The notes below the pieces were generated by a model that saw only the letters and a list, made by a program, of their open reading frames with translations, made no database searches and had not been told where the DNA came from. Both the position numbers and the translations under genes were made by a program. This document shows positions 1 through 8,768 of a stretch of DNA of 36,899 bases, one piece after another. Every line of letters starts with the position of its first letter. The stretch's first letter is position 1. This DNA is from Bacteroidota bacterium (GTDB lineage: Bacteria; Bacteroidota; Rhodothermia; Rhodothermales; Bin80): positions 1 to 36,899 of the forward strand of contig JAPPNA010000166.1 in the NCBI GenBank assembly GCA_028873925.1, in the 5' to 3' direction.

Positions 1-11
1 GCAATTGGACC

Positions 12-81
12 ATCGCGGTAGCCCCCGGGTTTCCCCGGGGGCCCACACAGATCCAAATGTGCGCGCTAACGCATCCGGCTC
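12..81 (-). ncRNA. Group II intron domains V-VI
   Basis: This is the catalytic core and branch-site region of the intron on the minus strand. Visible elements are the GAGCC 5' strand of domain V paired to a 3' strand ending GGATC, the AC bulge, and the domain VI stem GCCCCCGGG/CCCGGGGGC with a GAAA loop, followed by UACCGCGAU with a bulged A. Relative to the usual 34-nt domain V this copy is 32 nt. Two lower-helix pairs are G-U wobbles, and the apical loop is not GNRA in my folding. Confidence 0.8.
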
Positions 82-114
82 CTCCCTCGGGTCGCGCTCC
101 GACGCATGACGTTG

Positions 115-134
115 GAGAGTAGTCCACTACTCTC
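115..134. repeat. Perfect 8-bp hairpin (likely intron domain IV)
   Basis: GAGAGTAG and CTACTCTC are separated by the four bases TCCA. The hairpin lies about 35 bases upstream of domain V on the minus strand. In ORF-bearing group II introns domain IV carries the reverse-transcriptase gene; here only this stem is present. Confidence 0.5.
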
Positions 135-705
135 GGCCGTAACAGGTCCACCTTCTACACAGACCGACTCTGTGTCCGACCTGCCTATAGCACACGAACC
201 CGGCCCTGTATCCGGTGCGTGCTAAGATAATGTCTCATTGTGCTGCGCAGAAACCACGCCAGCACAGGCCCGGTGCGACCAACAGCCAGACAAATCCACA
301 CTCTCACACAGGGAGCCAAAAAACTACTCTTTCACCGGCCCCAACGGACACTTACCTGTCAACCTGAAAGACCGGAAACAGGACACCAGATCCACCGCAA
401 AAGGTTTTACCAGGCCATAACTTGGGGTAATGGCAGTACTTGCTCACCCGGACCAGGCAATCGGGCTGCAATCAAGCACAATAAAATTTTCAGTATGGAG
501 ATTCACGCACCTGTGTATCCCATGTCAATGATCGAAGCCCCTGCAGTTTGTGGGTCCCGCATACCGTAGGATCGCCGCCGAATGTGAAGTCGGACGCATG
601 GCCTCCGGTGCGGTAGCGGTTCTCTCGCTTAAGACTCATCGGCGGTGCGGCCTGAATCGGTCGCAGGCGGGCTGTGCCGCCCCTACGGCCGCCTGCGAGC
701 CACAC

Positions 706-1615
706 GCGATAGCCAAAGTGTGTCCAGGTAGACCTGTACCGCCTGCCTAAACGCCCCGAAATCGGATTCCAGCTCCTGTATCTTGTGAGGAGGTATTTGA
801 CAGTAAGTTTGAATCGGTTGAGAAGTCAGCCGGTGTGTTCGCGAAGATCAGGCACTGAGTGTGGCCATTCCGTCCGGATTCGCGGCGCTCACCCCCTCCC
901 GGGACGTATTGTCCGTTGGGATCGTCGCCGCAGTACGAACAGCCAAATCCTTAGCAAATGGAGAAAGCACCGTTGCAGGCACAGCCTACCGGTCGGCGCG
1001 GCACAGTAATCCAGCCCGCCGTTGAACATCTGTCCCTGCCAGCATCCGACCGCTTCCGCCGGATCTAAGTTTCCGCATCCGCTCTTGAAATCGGCCCATT
1101 CAAACCTGCCGATGCCGTACCGGGCATCTTCGGCCTGCACCCGGATTCCATGCCGCGCGGATGGTCCTGAAGCCGAACAAAATGCCGGGGCAGAGGTACG
1201 AACCGCCGGCCGACCCTTTCGGGCCGGAGCTTAACTTGGAATTAAGCGATGGCTGAATATGAATGCCCGCATTGGGAGCCGGATCTGCGGAAAACCCGGG
1301 AGGCAGATTGATGTACCCGCGTGAAGCTTATCAAGGGTCCTTAATGTTTGGACGCACCGGGACATGCTACTATTGCACATCGGATTGAGATCGGAATGCT
1401 CTCACTGAGCAGGACAGTCCATGATCACTGCTGTTGGAGACCTAGAAATCTGGTGGTGGAAACCGGCGAGGATACCGTGAGACTGGGCATCTGCGACATG
1501 GACACCAGCGCCGTTGAGGCCTGCGCTGAATGCAATGGATTTTCCGCCGCTGCTTGCGCGCCGGATGCGCTCCATGCTGCTGCGAAGCGCACGGCCCGCC
1601 GTTAGACGAAACCTG
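706..1615. other. About 0.9 kb with no convincing gene
   Basis: Short open frames exist on both strands, but none has recognisable motifs or consistent codon use. On the minus strand between about 1230 and 950, two adjacent frames read like a decayed protein: one frame contains GSYLCPGILFGF and the next RFEWADFKSGCGN. I cannot identify a family, so this is noted only as a possible remnant. The MoxR-type AAA ATPase that usually precedes DUF58 genes is not here. Confidence 0.4.
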
Positions 1616-2560
1616 ATGGACTCAACCGATTCTGCCGTATCCAGCGCCCTTCGCTACCTGGATCCCCAGGTAGTGTCCAAGCTCAAGAATATGGAGTTGC
1701 GTGCGCGGCTGGTGGTGGAGGGATTCATTACCGGGCTGCACAAAAGCCCCTATCACGGATTCTCGGTAGAATTTGCCGAACACCGGCCCTATAACTCCGG
1801 CGACGCTCTGCGCCACGTAGACTGGAAGGTCTACGCAAAAACGGATCGGTACTACGTCAAGCAGTACGAGGAGGAAACCAATCTGCGCCACTATGTGGTG
1901 CTTGACACCTCGCCTTCAATGCGATTTTGCCATTCCGGCAGCCTGTCAAAGCTGGAATACGGCACATATCTGTCTGCAGCTCTACACTATATGATGGTCC
2001 GCCAGCGCGATGCTACGGGCCTAATCGCGTTTGATTCCAGGATCCATACGATGCTGCGTCCCGGCAGTACCGCGCGATACCTGCGTCAGGTGCTGGCACA
2101 GTTGGAGCAAATCTCATCCAACCCGAGGCAGGTCCGGGAAACCGGAGCTGCGCGCGCCCTGCATGAAGTGGCCAAACGCATACACCGCCGCTCCCTGGTG
2201 GTGATTATTTCCGACCTGTACGAAACGGCTGACGCGCAGGAGAGTGTGATCCGAGCCCTCCGGCATCTGCGGCACCAGGGACATGAAGTACTCATTTTTC
2301 ATGTCCTTGAGAGCGCAACTGAGCGGCTGTTCAACCTCCCGGACCGCCCGGTAATTCTGCGTGATATGGAATCCGGTGAGGAAATGCCGCTGCATCCGGC
2401 ACAGCTGCGCGAGGCCTATGTGGAAAAAATGTCCAGAATCTGCGACGACCTGAAACGCCAGTGCCTGCGCCACGACATCAATTATGTGGAACTGGACACG
2501 GCGGTGCCCTACGACACGGCCCTAACCGCGTATTTGAACAAGCGCCACAACCTGCACTGA
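1616..2560 (+). CDS. DUF58 family protein (vWA-like)
   Basis: A 314-residue protein from the ATG at 1616; an upstream in-frame ATG at 1514 would add 34 residues that look unlike the family. The N-terminal half carries the DUF58 core: GFHKSPYHG-like text, then EFAEHRPYNSGDALRHVDW and a following YVKQYEEE segment. The C-terminal half is von Willebrand A-like, with a DTSPSM metal-site motif (DxSxS) near residues 98-103 and a second strand around VVIISDLYET. DUF58 proteins normally sit beside a MoxR ATPase and BatA-type membrane proteins and are thought to act in metal-dependent protein assembly. None of those partners is in the window, so this copy is an orphan here. It is cytoplasmic, with no membrane segment visible. 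The gene ends five bases before the broken peptidase, suggesting a former operon. Confidence 0.88.
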   Translation: MDSTDSAVSSALRYLDPQVVSKLKNMELRARLVVEGFITGLHKSPYHGFSVEFAEHRPYNSGDALRHVDWKVYAKTDRYYVKQYEEETNLRHYVVLDTSPSMRFCHSGSLSKLEYGTYLSAALHYMMVRQRDATGLIAFDSRIHTMLRPGSTARYLRQVLAQLEQISSNPRQVRETGAARALHEVAKRIHRRSLVVIISDLYETADAQESVIRALRHLRHQGHEVLIFHVLESATERLFNLPDRPVILRDMESGEEMPLHPAQLREAYVEKMSRICDDLKRQCLRHDINYVELDTAVPYDTALTAYLNKRHNLH

Positions 2561-2564
2561 TACA

Positions 2565-3790
2565 ATGATGCCTGGTGCTGCGCTGGTGCGCAAACTGATT
2601 CGTAAAGAGGCAGACAGCCTATGGCCCCGGATCGTTGAATGGCGACGAACGATTCATCGCAACCCGGAACTGGCCTGGCAGGAAAAGGAAACCACGCAGC
2701 TGGTTCACAACGCACTTACTCGGCAGGGTATACCGGCAACAGCCGACGTGGCTAAGACTGGTGTTGTTGCCACCTTGGACTCAGGTAGGGCGAGGCCTAC
2801 TACTGTTTCTGCTTTGAGCCGATATGGACGCGCTTCCGATTCAGGAGCACACCCAGCTACCCTTCGCCTCTACGCGTGCGGGCCGCATGCATGCCTGCGG
2901 GCACGACATAAATACCGCCTCGCTCCTGGGAACAGCCGCCATACTCAGGTGCCTCCAAAGACATCTTTGAGGCGCTGTGCGCTTCGTCCTTCAACCGGCT
3001 GAAGAGCGCCTGCCGGGGGGGGGGGCGGGGCTCGGGACATGATCCGGGAAGGGTTGCTCGAATCCGCCTCGGTCGCGTTTGTACAACACGTTTTTCCGAA
3101 TCAGCCTGCCGGAACCATTGGTATTCGTCCGGGCGCATTCTTGGCATCGGCTGACGAAGCATACCTTTCTGTCGAGGCCCGCGCCGCCATACCCCATCGG
3201 GTAGGGGCGGATACCGTACTGACGGCTTCTCATATCGTCGTGGCACTCCAGAGTATCATTAGCGGCCATTGCCCCCGGATATTCCCAGCGTGCTCTCATT
3301 CGACAGAGTGACCGCGGAGGGCAGCACAAATGTGCTGCCTTCGGCCGTGCATCTTGAAGGGACATTCGGATCCGTGGATGAGGCCTGGCGGCTCAACGCA
3401 CACGACCTGATCCTCCGCGTTGCCAACCACACCGGCCGGGCCTACGGCGCATCCGTTGAGGTTAACATCAGGACCTGCTATCTGGTGCTGGAGAACGACC
3501 CGGAGATGCCCGGAAGGTGCGGCAGGCGGCACACGAACACGTGGAAAAACGGCAGACCTTGGATTCGGACCCATGGTTTACCAGCGAATACTTTGCGTAT
3601 ATTCTGCAGCGGATCCCCGGCGTGTTCTACACGCTCGGCGTAGGAGGGTCAATGGCTCTCCATACGTCAGGATTTGATCCTGATGAATCCGAGCTGCGAA
3701 CCGGAAACGGTTTCATGGCTTACCTTGCGTGGACGCAATTTTGGTCGAAAACGGTGCTCCTAGTTGCTTATTTTTATCTCCCGGACGCGT
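2565..3790 (+). pseudogene. M20D amidohydrolase/carboxypeptidase pseudogene
   Basis: The remains of a peptidase M20 subfamily D (hippurate hydrolase/amidohydrolase-like) gene can be read across several frames. Pieces in order are RRTIHRNPELAWQEKET (about 2650-2700), then [11 protein letters not shown] (about 2821), the metal motif MHACGHD (2887-2907), VLQPAEERLPGG (about 2985-3020), FPNQPAGTIGIRPGAF, then DIPSVLSFDRVTAEGSTN, and finally a C-terminal piece ending LGVGGSMALHTSGFD. Lesions include a frameshift near 2790, an in-frame TGA at 2815-2817 where RADMD is expected, another break near 2970, a frame change at a run of eleven Gs (3015-3025), loss of the GGH residues before AAIPH, and frame changes near 3280 and 3510. 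The usual SEDFAY reads SEYFAY, losing a metal ligand. With so many lesions this is a genuine pseudogene rather than a single sequencing error. Confidence 0.9.
3015..3025. repeat. Poly(G) tract, 11 Gs
   Basis: An uninterrupted run of eleven Gs, then C, then four more Gs. It lies inside the M20 pseudogene just after the QPAEERLPGG codons. The reading frame of the family changes across it, so slippage here is a likely source of at least one frameshift. Confidence 0.9.
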
Positions 3791-3831
3791 AAACTCAATC
3801 CCGCAACGTACTGCGGGGCGATACAGGTCAG

Positions 3832-6408
3832 ATGATCGAGCAAAACGGCAGCACTCCAGAGGATACCGGAGCAATGACTCTGCGTCAGCGCATTTTGCAC
3901 AGCCTTTCCCCTCGGGGGCATCGACTGGCAACGGTGGTATTCGTAGCCAATGTCATGCTGCTGATAATAACGGTGCTGGCCGTATCGTTGACGCTGCTGA
4001 TCAGCTCCACGAATGGACGGCGTGATCAGGCCCGCAATACAGCGGAACAGACAGCCAATCTGATCGCTGAGATTTATGCGTCGATCGGCGAGATATCCAT
4101 CCCCAATGTGGCCCGGACGGTGGACGCGCTGCTCAACGCGCCGATGACCGCACAGGCCTTCGCCGCCGCCCACCTTGTGCAAGCCGCCGCAGCTGCCGGG
4201 TACGACACTTCGGAGGTGATCAATATCCTGTCATCCATTACCGAGGAAACGGTGTTGGATGAATTCTGGATCACGGACGTTTCCGGCTTCGCCTATCTGA
4301 CCAATGTCCGCGATGACCAGGGTGAACTGGTACCGTTCGGGTTTTCACCCAACCCCGCTGAGCAGCCGCAGGCCTACAAATTCTACGGACTGCTGGAGAC
4401 GGAGGTGGACACCTTTGAAGTGGTAACGCAGCCAGCACAGGTTCGGGAAGTGGACCGCAATGTTTACAAGTACGTAGGCACTAACGGCATTGATCAAGCA
4501 AGGGTAGTACAGGTCGGCAATCAGATCATCTTCAGCAACGAAGGACTGTTGAACCAGGCGCTGGCGGGCGACCGAACGGATGTGTCCGCAACGGTGGAGA
4601 GCGAATTGGTGGACAACATTCGCGTGGTTGGAACCATTCTGGACCACTATGTGATGGCATCCGAGGCGGCCGGATATTCAGCGGAAGAGATTAGCGCGCA
4701 CTTAAGCCGCATAACCGCGAACACCTCCATCGGAGAAATCCTGGTGGCCGACCGGTCAGGCAACACGCTGTACTCAGGCTTTCCCGATGGCTCTCAGCAC
4801 AGCGGCCCGATTTATTACCCTGAGCTGGTGGAGACTGTAATCGAGCGTACCTGGCTGGCGCATCCCGGGACTATGACGCATCCAAAGGACAACGGCCAGT
4901 ACAAGCAGGTTTCCATTGCCCGGCCCTCCAGTGATCACATCATCCAGGTGGGGCTGCCGCTATACGGAGTCGCAGGCAGCGGCAATATTCTGTATGTTGT
5001 CTACCAGGACGAAGCGGAAATACTGGTTGAGCGCGGCTATCCGGAAGCCTTATGGATTCTCAATCAGGATGAGGAACTGGTGGCGGCCGCGGAAACCGAG
5101 AGAGCCGGAGTGGAAATCGGCGAAGTATGGAACCGGCCGTACAATAGTCGTTCTCCTGATGTTGAGCAGTTGTACCGGCTCGCCCAGGAAACAGGAGAAA
5201 TCCAAAGCATTGTGCGGCTGGGATTGTTCAATCCTGAGCAGCGCGGAGCCTGGGTGACCACGCCCATTGTGATTGAAGGCGGCAACAATATCGGCGGGCT
5301 GGTTCAATACGTGAACATGGACACTATTGCTGAGGGTATCCTCAGTGAGGTGCGGCAGACCGGCCTGGTTACCATGTTGCTGCTGATCTTTACGGGGATT
5401 GCCACCTACTTCGGGTCCCGGCTGCTGACGCGTCCCATTGAAAAGATCGCCGACGCAGCCCGGTATGTGGAAACCGGGGAACAGCCCGATTACGCGTTAA
5501 TTGAGCCAGTGGCCTCCAGATCCGATGAAATCGGATCCCTGGCCCGCGTTTTCCAGGACATGTCCATCCAGGTCTTTAACCGTGAGGAAGTGCTGGAGAC
5601 GCTGGTCTCCGAACGCACCTCCGAACTGCAGTCCACCAACCGGCAGCTGCGCCGGGCGCAGCGTGCCATCAACCAAGATCTGGAGATGGCCAAAGTGGTG
5701 CAGGCGGCGCTGGTACGGGAGGGCTCGGTGGACCTTGAGACCTTTACGACCTGCTCGCGGATGAATCCTGCCCAGTTGGTGGGCGGCGATTTTGTGGATT
5801 TTCAGGTCATAGACGATGTGCTGTTCATTGTGGTCGGAGATGTTTCCGGTAAGGGAGTGGCTTCCGCCCTGTTTATGGCCGCGTCCCAAGCCGCGATCAA
5901 GTTTGCGGCTGCGGAGCATTCCCATGTGGGCAAGATTACCGAGACGGCCAACGACCGCCTGTGCAGTCAGAATCCAATGGGATTGTTCGTGACCGCCATC
6001 ATCGCTAAGGTTAATCTGAAAACAGGTGTCGTGGATTACGTCAGTGCTGGACACGAGCCGCCGTATATGCTGGGACAGGACGGATCCCGCACCACACTTC
6101 CCGGAACCCGCGGCATTGCCGCCGGCGTGCTGGAAGAGATTGAATTCAATACGCGGCAGATCATCATGCAACCGGGTGAGACCCTGTTCATTTACACCGA
6201 TGGCCTCACAGATATGGTCAACACGCAGGGTGAACTGTACGGCAAGCATCGGTTGGAGCAGATTCTTGACGAAATTGGAACCCAGACACCGCATGACATT
6301 GTAGAAGGGGTATGGAGCAACATCGCCGAATTTTCCGCGGGTACAGCCGCTGCTGATGATATGACCTGCCTTGTTTTGCACCGTAAAACTGTTACCACAG
6401 AGGTATGA
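3832..6408 (+). CDS. Membrane sensor HAMP-PP2C (SpoIIE-like) phosphatase
   Basis: An 858-residue serine phosphatase of the SpoIIE/RsbU type. Segments in order: TM helix about 37-60, a large periplasmic sensor region about 61-500 with alternating alpha/beta text suggesting a Cache-like double domain, a second TM helix about 510-527, a HAMP-like linker (TRPIEKIADAARYVETGE onward), a coiled coil about 585-625, and the PP2C domain 630-855. Metal-binding acids are intact: D653 in GGDF, D670 in DVSGKG, D790 in YTDG and D843 in ADDMT. Such enzymes dephosphorylate a STAS anti-anti-sigma protein in response to an external signal. The stop overlaps the start of the RsbW-like gene (ATGA), and a STAS gene follows, so substrate and kinase are encoded in the same operon. 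The ligand is unknown. A second ATG at 3874 is an alternative start. Confidence 0.93.
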   Translation: MIEQNGSTPEDTGAMTLRQRILHSLSPRGHRLATVVFVANVMLLIITVLAVSLTLLISSTNGRRDQARNTAEQTANLIAEIYASIGEISIPNVARTVDALLNAPMTAQAFAAAHLVQAAAAAGYDTSEVINILSSITEETVLDEFWITDVSGFAYLTNVRDDQGELVPFGFSPNPAEQPQAYKFYGLLETEVDTFEVVTQPAQVREVDRNVYKYVGTNGIDQARVVQVGNQIIFSNEGLLNQALAGDRTDVSATVESELVDNIRVVGTILDHYVMASEAAGYSAEEISAHLSRITANTSIGEILVADRSGNTLYSGFPDGSQHSGPIYYPELVETVIERTWLAHPGTMTHPKDNGQYKQVSIARPSSDHIIQVGLPLYGVAGSGNILYVVYQDEAEILVERGYPEALWILNQDEELVAAAETERAGVEIGEVWNRPYNSRSPDVEQLYRLAQETGEIQSIVRLGLFNPEQRGAWVTTPIVIEGGNNIGGLVQYVNMDTIAEGILSEVRQTGLVTMLLLIFTGIATYFGSRLLTRPIEKIADAARYVETGEQPDYALIEPVASRSDEIGSLARVFQDMSIQVFNREEVLETLVSERTSELQSTNRQLRRAQRAINQDLEMAKVVQAALVREGSVDLETFTTCSRMNPAQLVGGDFVDFQVIDDVLFIVVGDVSGKGVASALFMAASQAAIKFAAAEHSHVGKITETANDRLCSQNPMGLFVTAIIAKVNLKTGVVDYVSAGHEPPYMLGQDGSRTTLPGTRGIAAGVLEEIEFNTRQIIMQPGETLFIYTDGLTDMVNTQGELYGKHRLEQILDEIGTQTPHDIVEGVWSNIAEFSAGTAAADDMTCLVLHRKTVTTEV

Positions 6409-6827
6409 TTTCCGGCAACCTCAATGTCAGTCTGATGGCGCGGCTTTCTGAGCTGCGGGATCTGGCGGCCATGGTAGAGACGTTTGGCGAAGCCCACGAC
6501 CTGCCCCACCGCACCAACTTTATCATAAATCTGGCTCTTGAAGAGCTGATTACGAACACGCTGTTACACGGTCAGTTTGAAGATGGTGTGGAACCGGAAA
6601 TCAGCATCAGCCTGGGTGTCAATGAGTCCCAGGTCGTGGTGGTACTGGAATCCAACGGCGGGCAGTTTGACCCGACACAGGATTCCAATCCGGATCTTAC
6701 CAGCGACCTGGCGGATCGACCTATCGGCGGGCTGGGCCTGCATCTGGTCAAGTCACAGGCGGACAGGTTTGAATATGAGTGGGCCGATGGCATCAATCGG
6801 ATCACTCTGACGTACAACACATCCTGA
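6405..6827 (+). CDS. RsbW-like anti-sigma/serine kinase ATPase
   Basis: A 140-residue GHKL ATPase-fold protein (HATPase_c_2). The N box is visible as LALEELITNTLLHG, with E47 and N51, and the G2 box as IGGLGLHLVKSQAD, about 107-120. The N1 region reads LESNGGQFDP where the family normally has a D-x-G such as RDDGPPFDP; the adenine-contacting Asp is therefore Ser83. In known systems this protein phosphorylates the STAS partner and sequesters a sigma factor or other target. The start codon overlaps the phosphatase stop by four bases, indicating translational coupling. Family assignment is firm. Whether it still phosphorylates its partner is uncertain because of the altered N1 box. Confidence 0.88.
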   Translation: MISGNLNVSLMARLSELRDLAAMVETFGEAHDLPHRTNFIINLALEELITNTLLHGQFEDGVEPEISISLGVNESQVVVVLESNGGQFDPTQDSNPDLTSDLADRPIGGLGLHLVKSQADRFEYEWADGINRITLTYNTS

Positions 6828-6879
6828 CTTCGCTGATTTGTATTTTCGTAACGAACCATTGATTCTTGGAGGTTAACAA

Positions 6880-7218
6880 GTGGCCAGCAAACTTCAGATT
6901 CTGACCGAACGGGAAGCGGACATCCTGATTCTCGTTCCTGAGGGTCGAATTGACAGCTCGAACGCATCTGATTTTGAGCGCGAGATGAACACCCACATCG
7001 ACAACGGCGATGTCAATCTGGTGGTGGATTTTTCCAGACTCTCTTTCATCAGCAGCTCTGGAATGCGGGTGCTGCTGATCGCGGCCAAGCGGGTCCGCCG
7101 CGGCGGCAAACTGGTGCTATGCTCGATGAGGGACAGTATTCGGGAGATCTTCAGTATCAGCGGCTTTGACGCTATCATCACGGTAGTGAAGTCCCGCCAG
7201 GATGCGCTCAGCGTGTAG
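6880..7218 (+). CDS. STAS-domain anti-anti-sigma factor
   Basis: A 112-residue single STAS domain. The core strand VDFSRLSFISSSGMRVLL (48-66) contains the phosphorylation loop; Ser59, two residues before Gly61, matches the phosphoserine of SpoIIAA. The start is the GTG at 6880, chosen because a GGAGG (6868-6872) lies seven bases upstream, one of the better ribosome sites in the window, and because the STAS fold begins immediately. It is the expected substrate of the preceding kinase and phosphatase. There is a 52-base gap after the RsbW gene. The target sigma factor or effector is not in the window. Confidence 0.92.
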   Translation: MASKLQILTEREADILILVPEGRIDSSNASDFEREMNTHIDNGDVNLVVDFSRLSFISSSGMRVLLIAAKRVRRGGKLVLCSMRDSIREIFSISGFDAIITVVKSRQDALSV

Positions 7219-7401
7219 CCGTACCCTCGGCTGAGGTTTTGCGGGCCGCCTTGGCGGGGTCCGCTGCAGGGATCGCTTGGCGAATCGGACAGTTTCCAAG
7301 GTAGGTCCGGTGTTATCGTGCACGGATGCCGGTTCATATCCGTAACCGCGCTTCAGGGGCGGGTCCCCCACGCAGCGATCCTGCTTCCTAACGCTTCACC
7401 G

Positions 7402-7420
7402 CACCGGTCTGAGGCCGGTG
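7402..7420 (-). terminator. Possible hairpin 3' of the ammonium transporter
   Basis: CACCGG and CCGGTG flank a seven-base loop just past the stop of the transporter gene, in the space between two convergent transcription units. No T-run follows on either strand, so it is only a weak terminator candidate. Confidence 0.25.
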
Positions 7421-7424
7421 TCTG

Positions 7425-8702
7425 TCAGGCCTCCTCGTCATCCATTTCAGGCATGAGGACGAATTCAGGATATGCCTCAATGCCGAGTTCCGCCACATCC
7501 TGACCCAGCCGTTCCACCCGGTCCGACACCCGCGCACCAATCGTTGTTTCAAGCAGTTTCCAAGCCAGAAATGATACGCTGAACACAAAGGCACCGATGG
7601 AAACCACACCCAGCAGCTGAATCCATACATCGGCCTCCGGATTGGTAATGGCCACGGCCAGGGTTCCCCATATTCCGGCAAAAAGGTGTGCAGGAACGGC
7701 ACCGACCACATCATCCACCCGAATCATATCAAGCAGGCGGATGGCGGCCACGCAGACTACGCCGCCCACAGCGCCGATAATGATGGCCCAGTAATGGTTT
7801 ACCATGTCAGGCCCGGCCGTGATAGCCACCAGGCCGGCTATAGCCCCGTTCAAGGCCGCAAATAAGTCAAATCGCCGCAATATGGGCCGCGCAACGGCAA
7901 TGGCGGCCAATACGCCTGCCGCCCCTGCCAGATTGGTGTTGACCGCTGCATGGGCCATCCCGATCGCATCACCGGCGCTACCCAGGGCCAACTGCGAACC
8001 GACGTTGAATCCAAACCAGCCGAACCACAGGATAAATACACCCAGTGTTACGACCGGTACACTGGACGGAGGCGTTTCCTTAACCGTTCCATCGGCCCGG
8101 AATTTACCCATGCGGGCACCCACAACCATAACACCCGCCAACGCGGCCCACCCTCCGGTGCCGTGAACAATTGAAGATCCGGCGAAATCCATAAAGCCCA
8201 GCTCAGCCAACCAGCCTCCACCCCAGGTCCACGCACCCACGATGGGGTACACAATGGCCGTCAGCCACACGGTGAAGATGAAAAAGGCCCACAGGTTGAC
8301 CCGCTCCGCCAGCGCTCCGGAGACAATTGATGCGGCCGTTGCCACAAACACCATCTGAAAAAACCAGTCGGACATGGTCGCATAGTCATGCTGTGCCACC
8401 ACTGCAGCCGCATTATCCGCCCCTTCCACAAGGGCCACCTCCTCCGCGGATGGCGAATAGAACAGCGATAATTTGCCGATCAGACCCTGCACATCGGTGT
8501 ACATCAGGTTGTAGCCGATCGTGTAAAAGGCGATCCCGGCAATGGAGTAAAGCCCGATGTTCTTCAGGCAGATCACAGACGCGTTCTTTGTCCGCACCGA
8601 GCCGGACTCCAGCATCGTGAAGCCGGCGGCCATCCACATGACTAAGGCCCCCCACAGCAGGAACGCAAAGGTGTTGAGTACAAATTCAACTTCAGGATTC
8701 AT
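7425..8702 (-). CDS. amt: Ammonium transporter, Amt family
   Basis: A 425-residue inner-membrane protein with about eleven hydrophobic helices, the usual Amt topology and size. Family marks are GFTMLESGSVRTKN (27-40), the DFAGSSIVHGTGG segment with Asp172 and the first pore His180, NGAIAGLVAITAG (285-297), and the second pore His339 in PAHLFAGIWG. The paired aromatic gate is visible as FF at 114-115. It conducts ammonium/ammonia into the cell for nitrogen assimilation. A PII (GlnK) gene often accompanies amt; none is adjacent here. Instead an outer-membrane protein gene lies 66 bases upstream in the same direction, suggesting a two-gene operon. No strong Shine-Dalgarno precedes the ATG. Confidence 0.95.
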   Translation of the reverse strand: MNPEVEFVLNTFAFLLWGALVMWMAAGFTMLESGSVRTKNASVICLKNIGLYSIAGIAFYTIGYNLMYTDVQGLIGKLSLFYSPSAEEVALVEGADNAAAVVAQHDYATMSDWFFQMVFVATAASIVSGALAERVNLWAFFIFTVWLTAIVYPIVGAWTWGGGWLAELGFMDFAGSSIVHGTGGWAALAGVMVVGARMGKFRADGTVKETPPSSVPVVTLGVFILWFGWFGFNVGSQLALGSAGDAIGMAHAAVNTNLAGAAGVLAAIAVARPILRRFDLFAALNGAIAGLVAITAGPDMVNHYWAIIIGAVGGVVCVAAIRLLDMIRVDDVVGAVPAHLFAGIWGTLAVAITNPEADVWIQLLGVVSIGAFVFSVSFLAWKLLETTIGARVSDRVERLGQDVAELGIEAYPEFVLMPEMDDEEA

Positions 8703-8768
8703 GGGTAATTCAATTCTGATAACTCAATAATGGGCCCGACGATGTGCGCCCATTGCCGCCCGGTAGTA

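Larger units (their letters stand above)
12..705 (-). ncRNA. Probable ORF-less group II intron (5' end tentative)
   Basis: On the minus strand the 3' end folds as group II domains V and VI. Domain V (81 down to 50) has a 9-bp lower helix starting GAGCC, which carries the AGC triad, then a two-base AC bulge and a short upper helix. Domain VI (49 down to 12) is a GC-rich hairpin closed by GAAA, with an unpaired A at position 19, eight bases from a 3' end reading ...CGCGAT; this is the expected branch-point geometry. Just upstream, a small perfect hairpin (115-134) sits where domain IV would be, so there is no room for a reverse transcriptase or maturase. The 5' end is placed at 705 because a GTGTG start occurs there, followed by a strong inverted repeat (661-699); a GCGAT at 571-575 could pair with the last exon bases ATCGC as EBS1/IBS1. 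The 3' end is well supported and the 5' end is weak. Splicing would need a maturase acting in trans. Confidence 0.62.

Noticed and set aside
490-705. Minus-strand 71-codon open frame inside the intron
   Set aside because: It covers the putative domain I and has no motif; it is far too short for a reverse transcriptase.
5497-6381. 294-codon open frame on the minus strand
   Set aside because: It is antisense to the SpoIIE-like phosphatase PP2C domain, whose motifs are unmistakable; the antisense frame has no motif.
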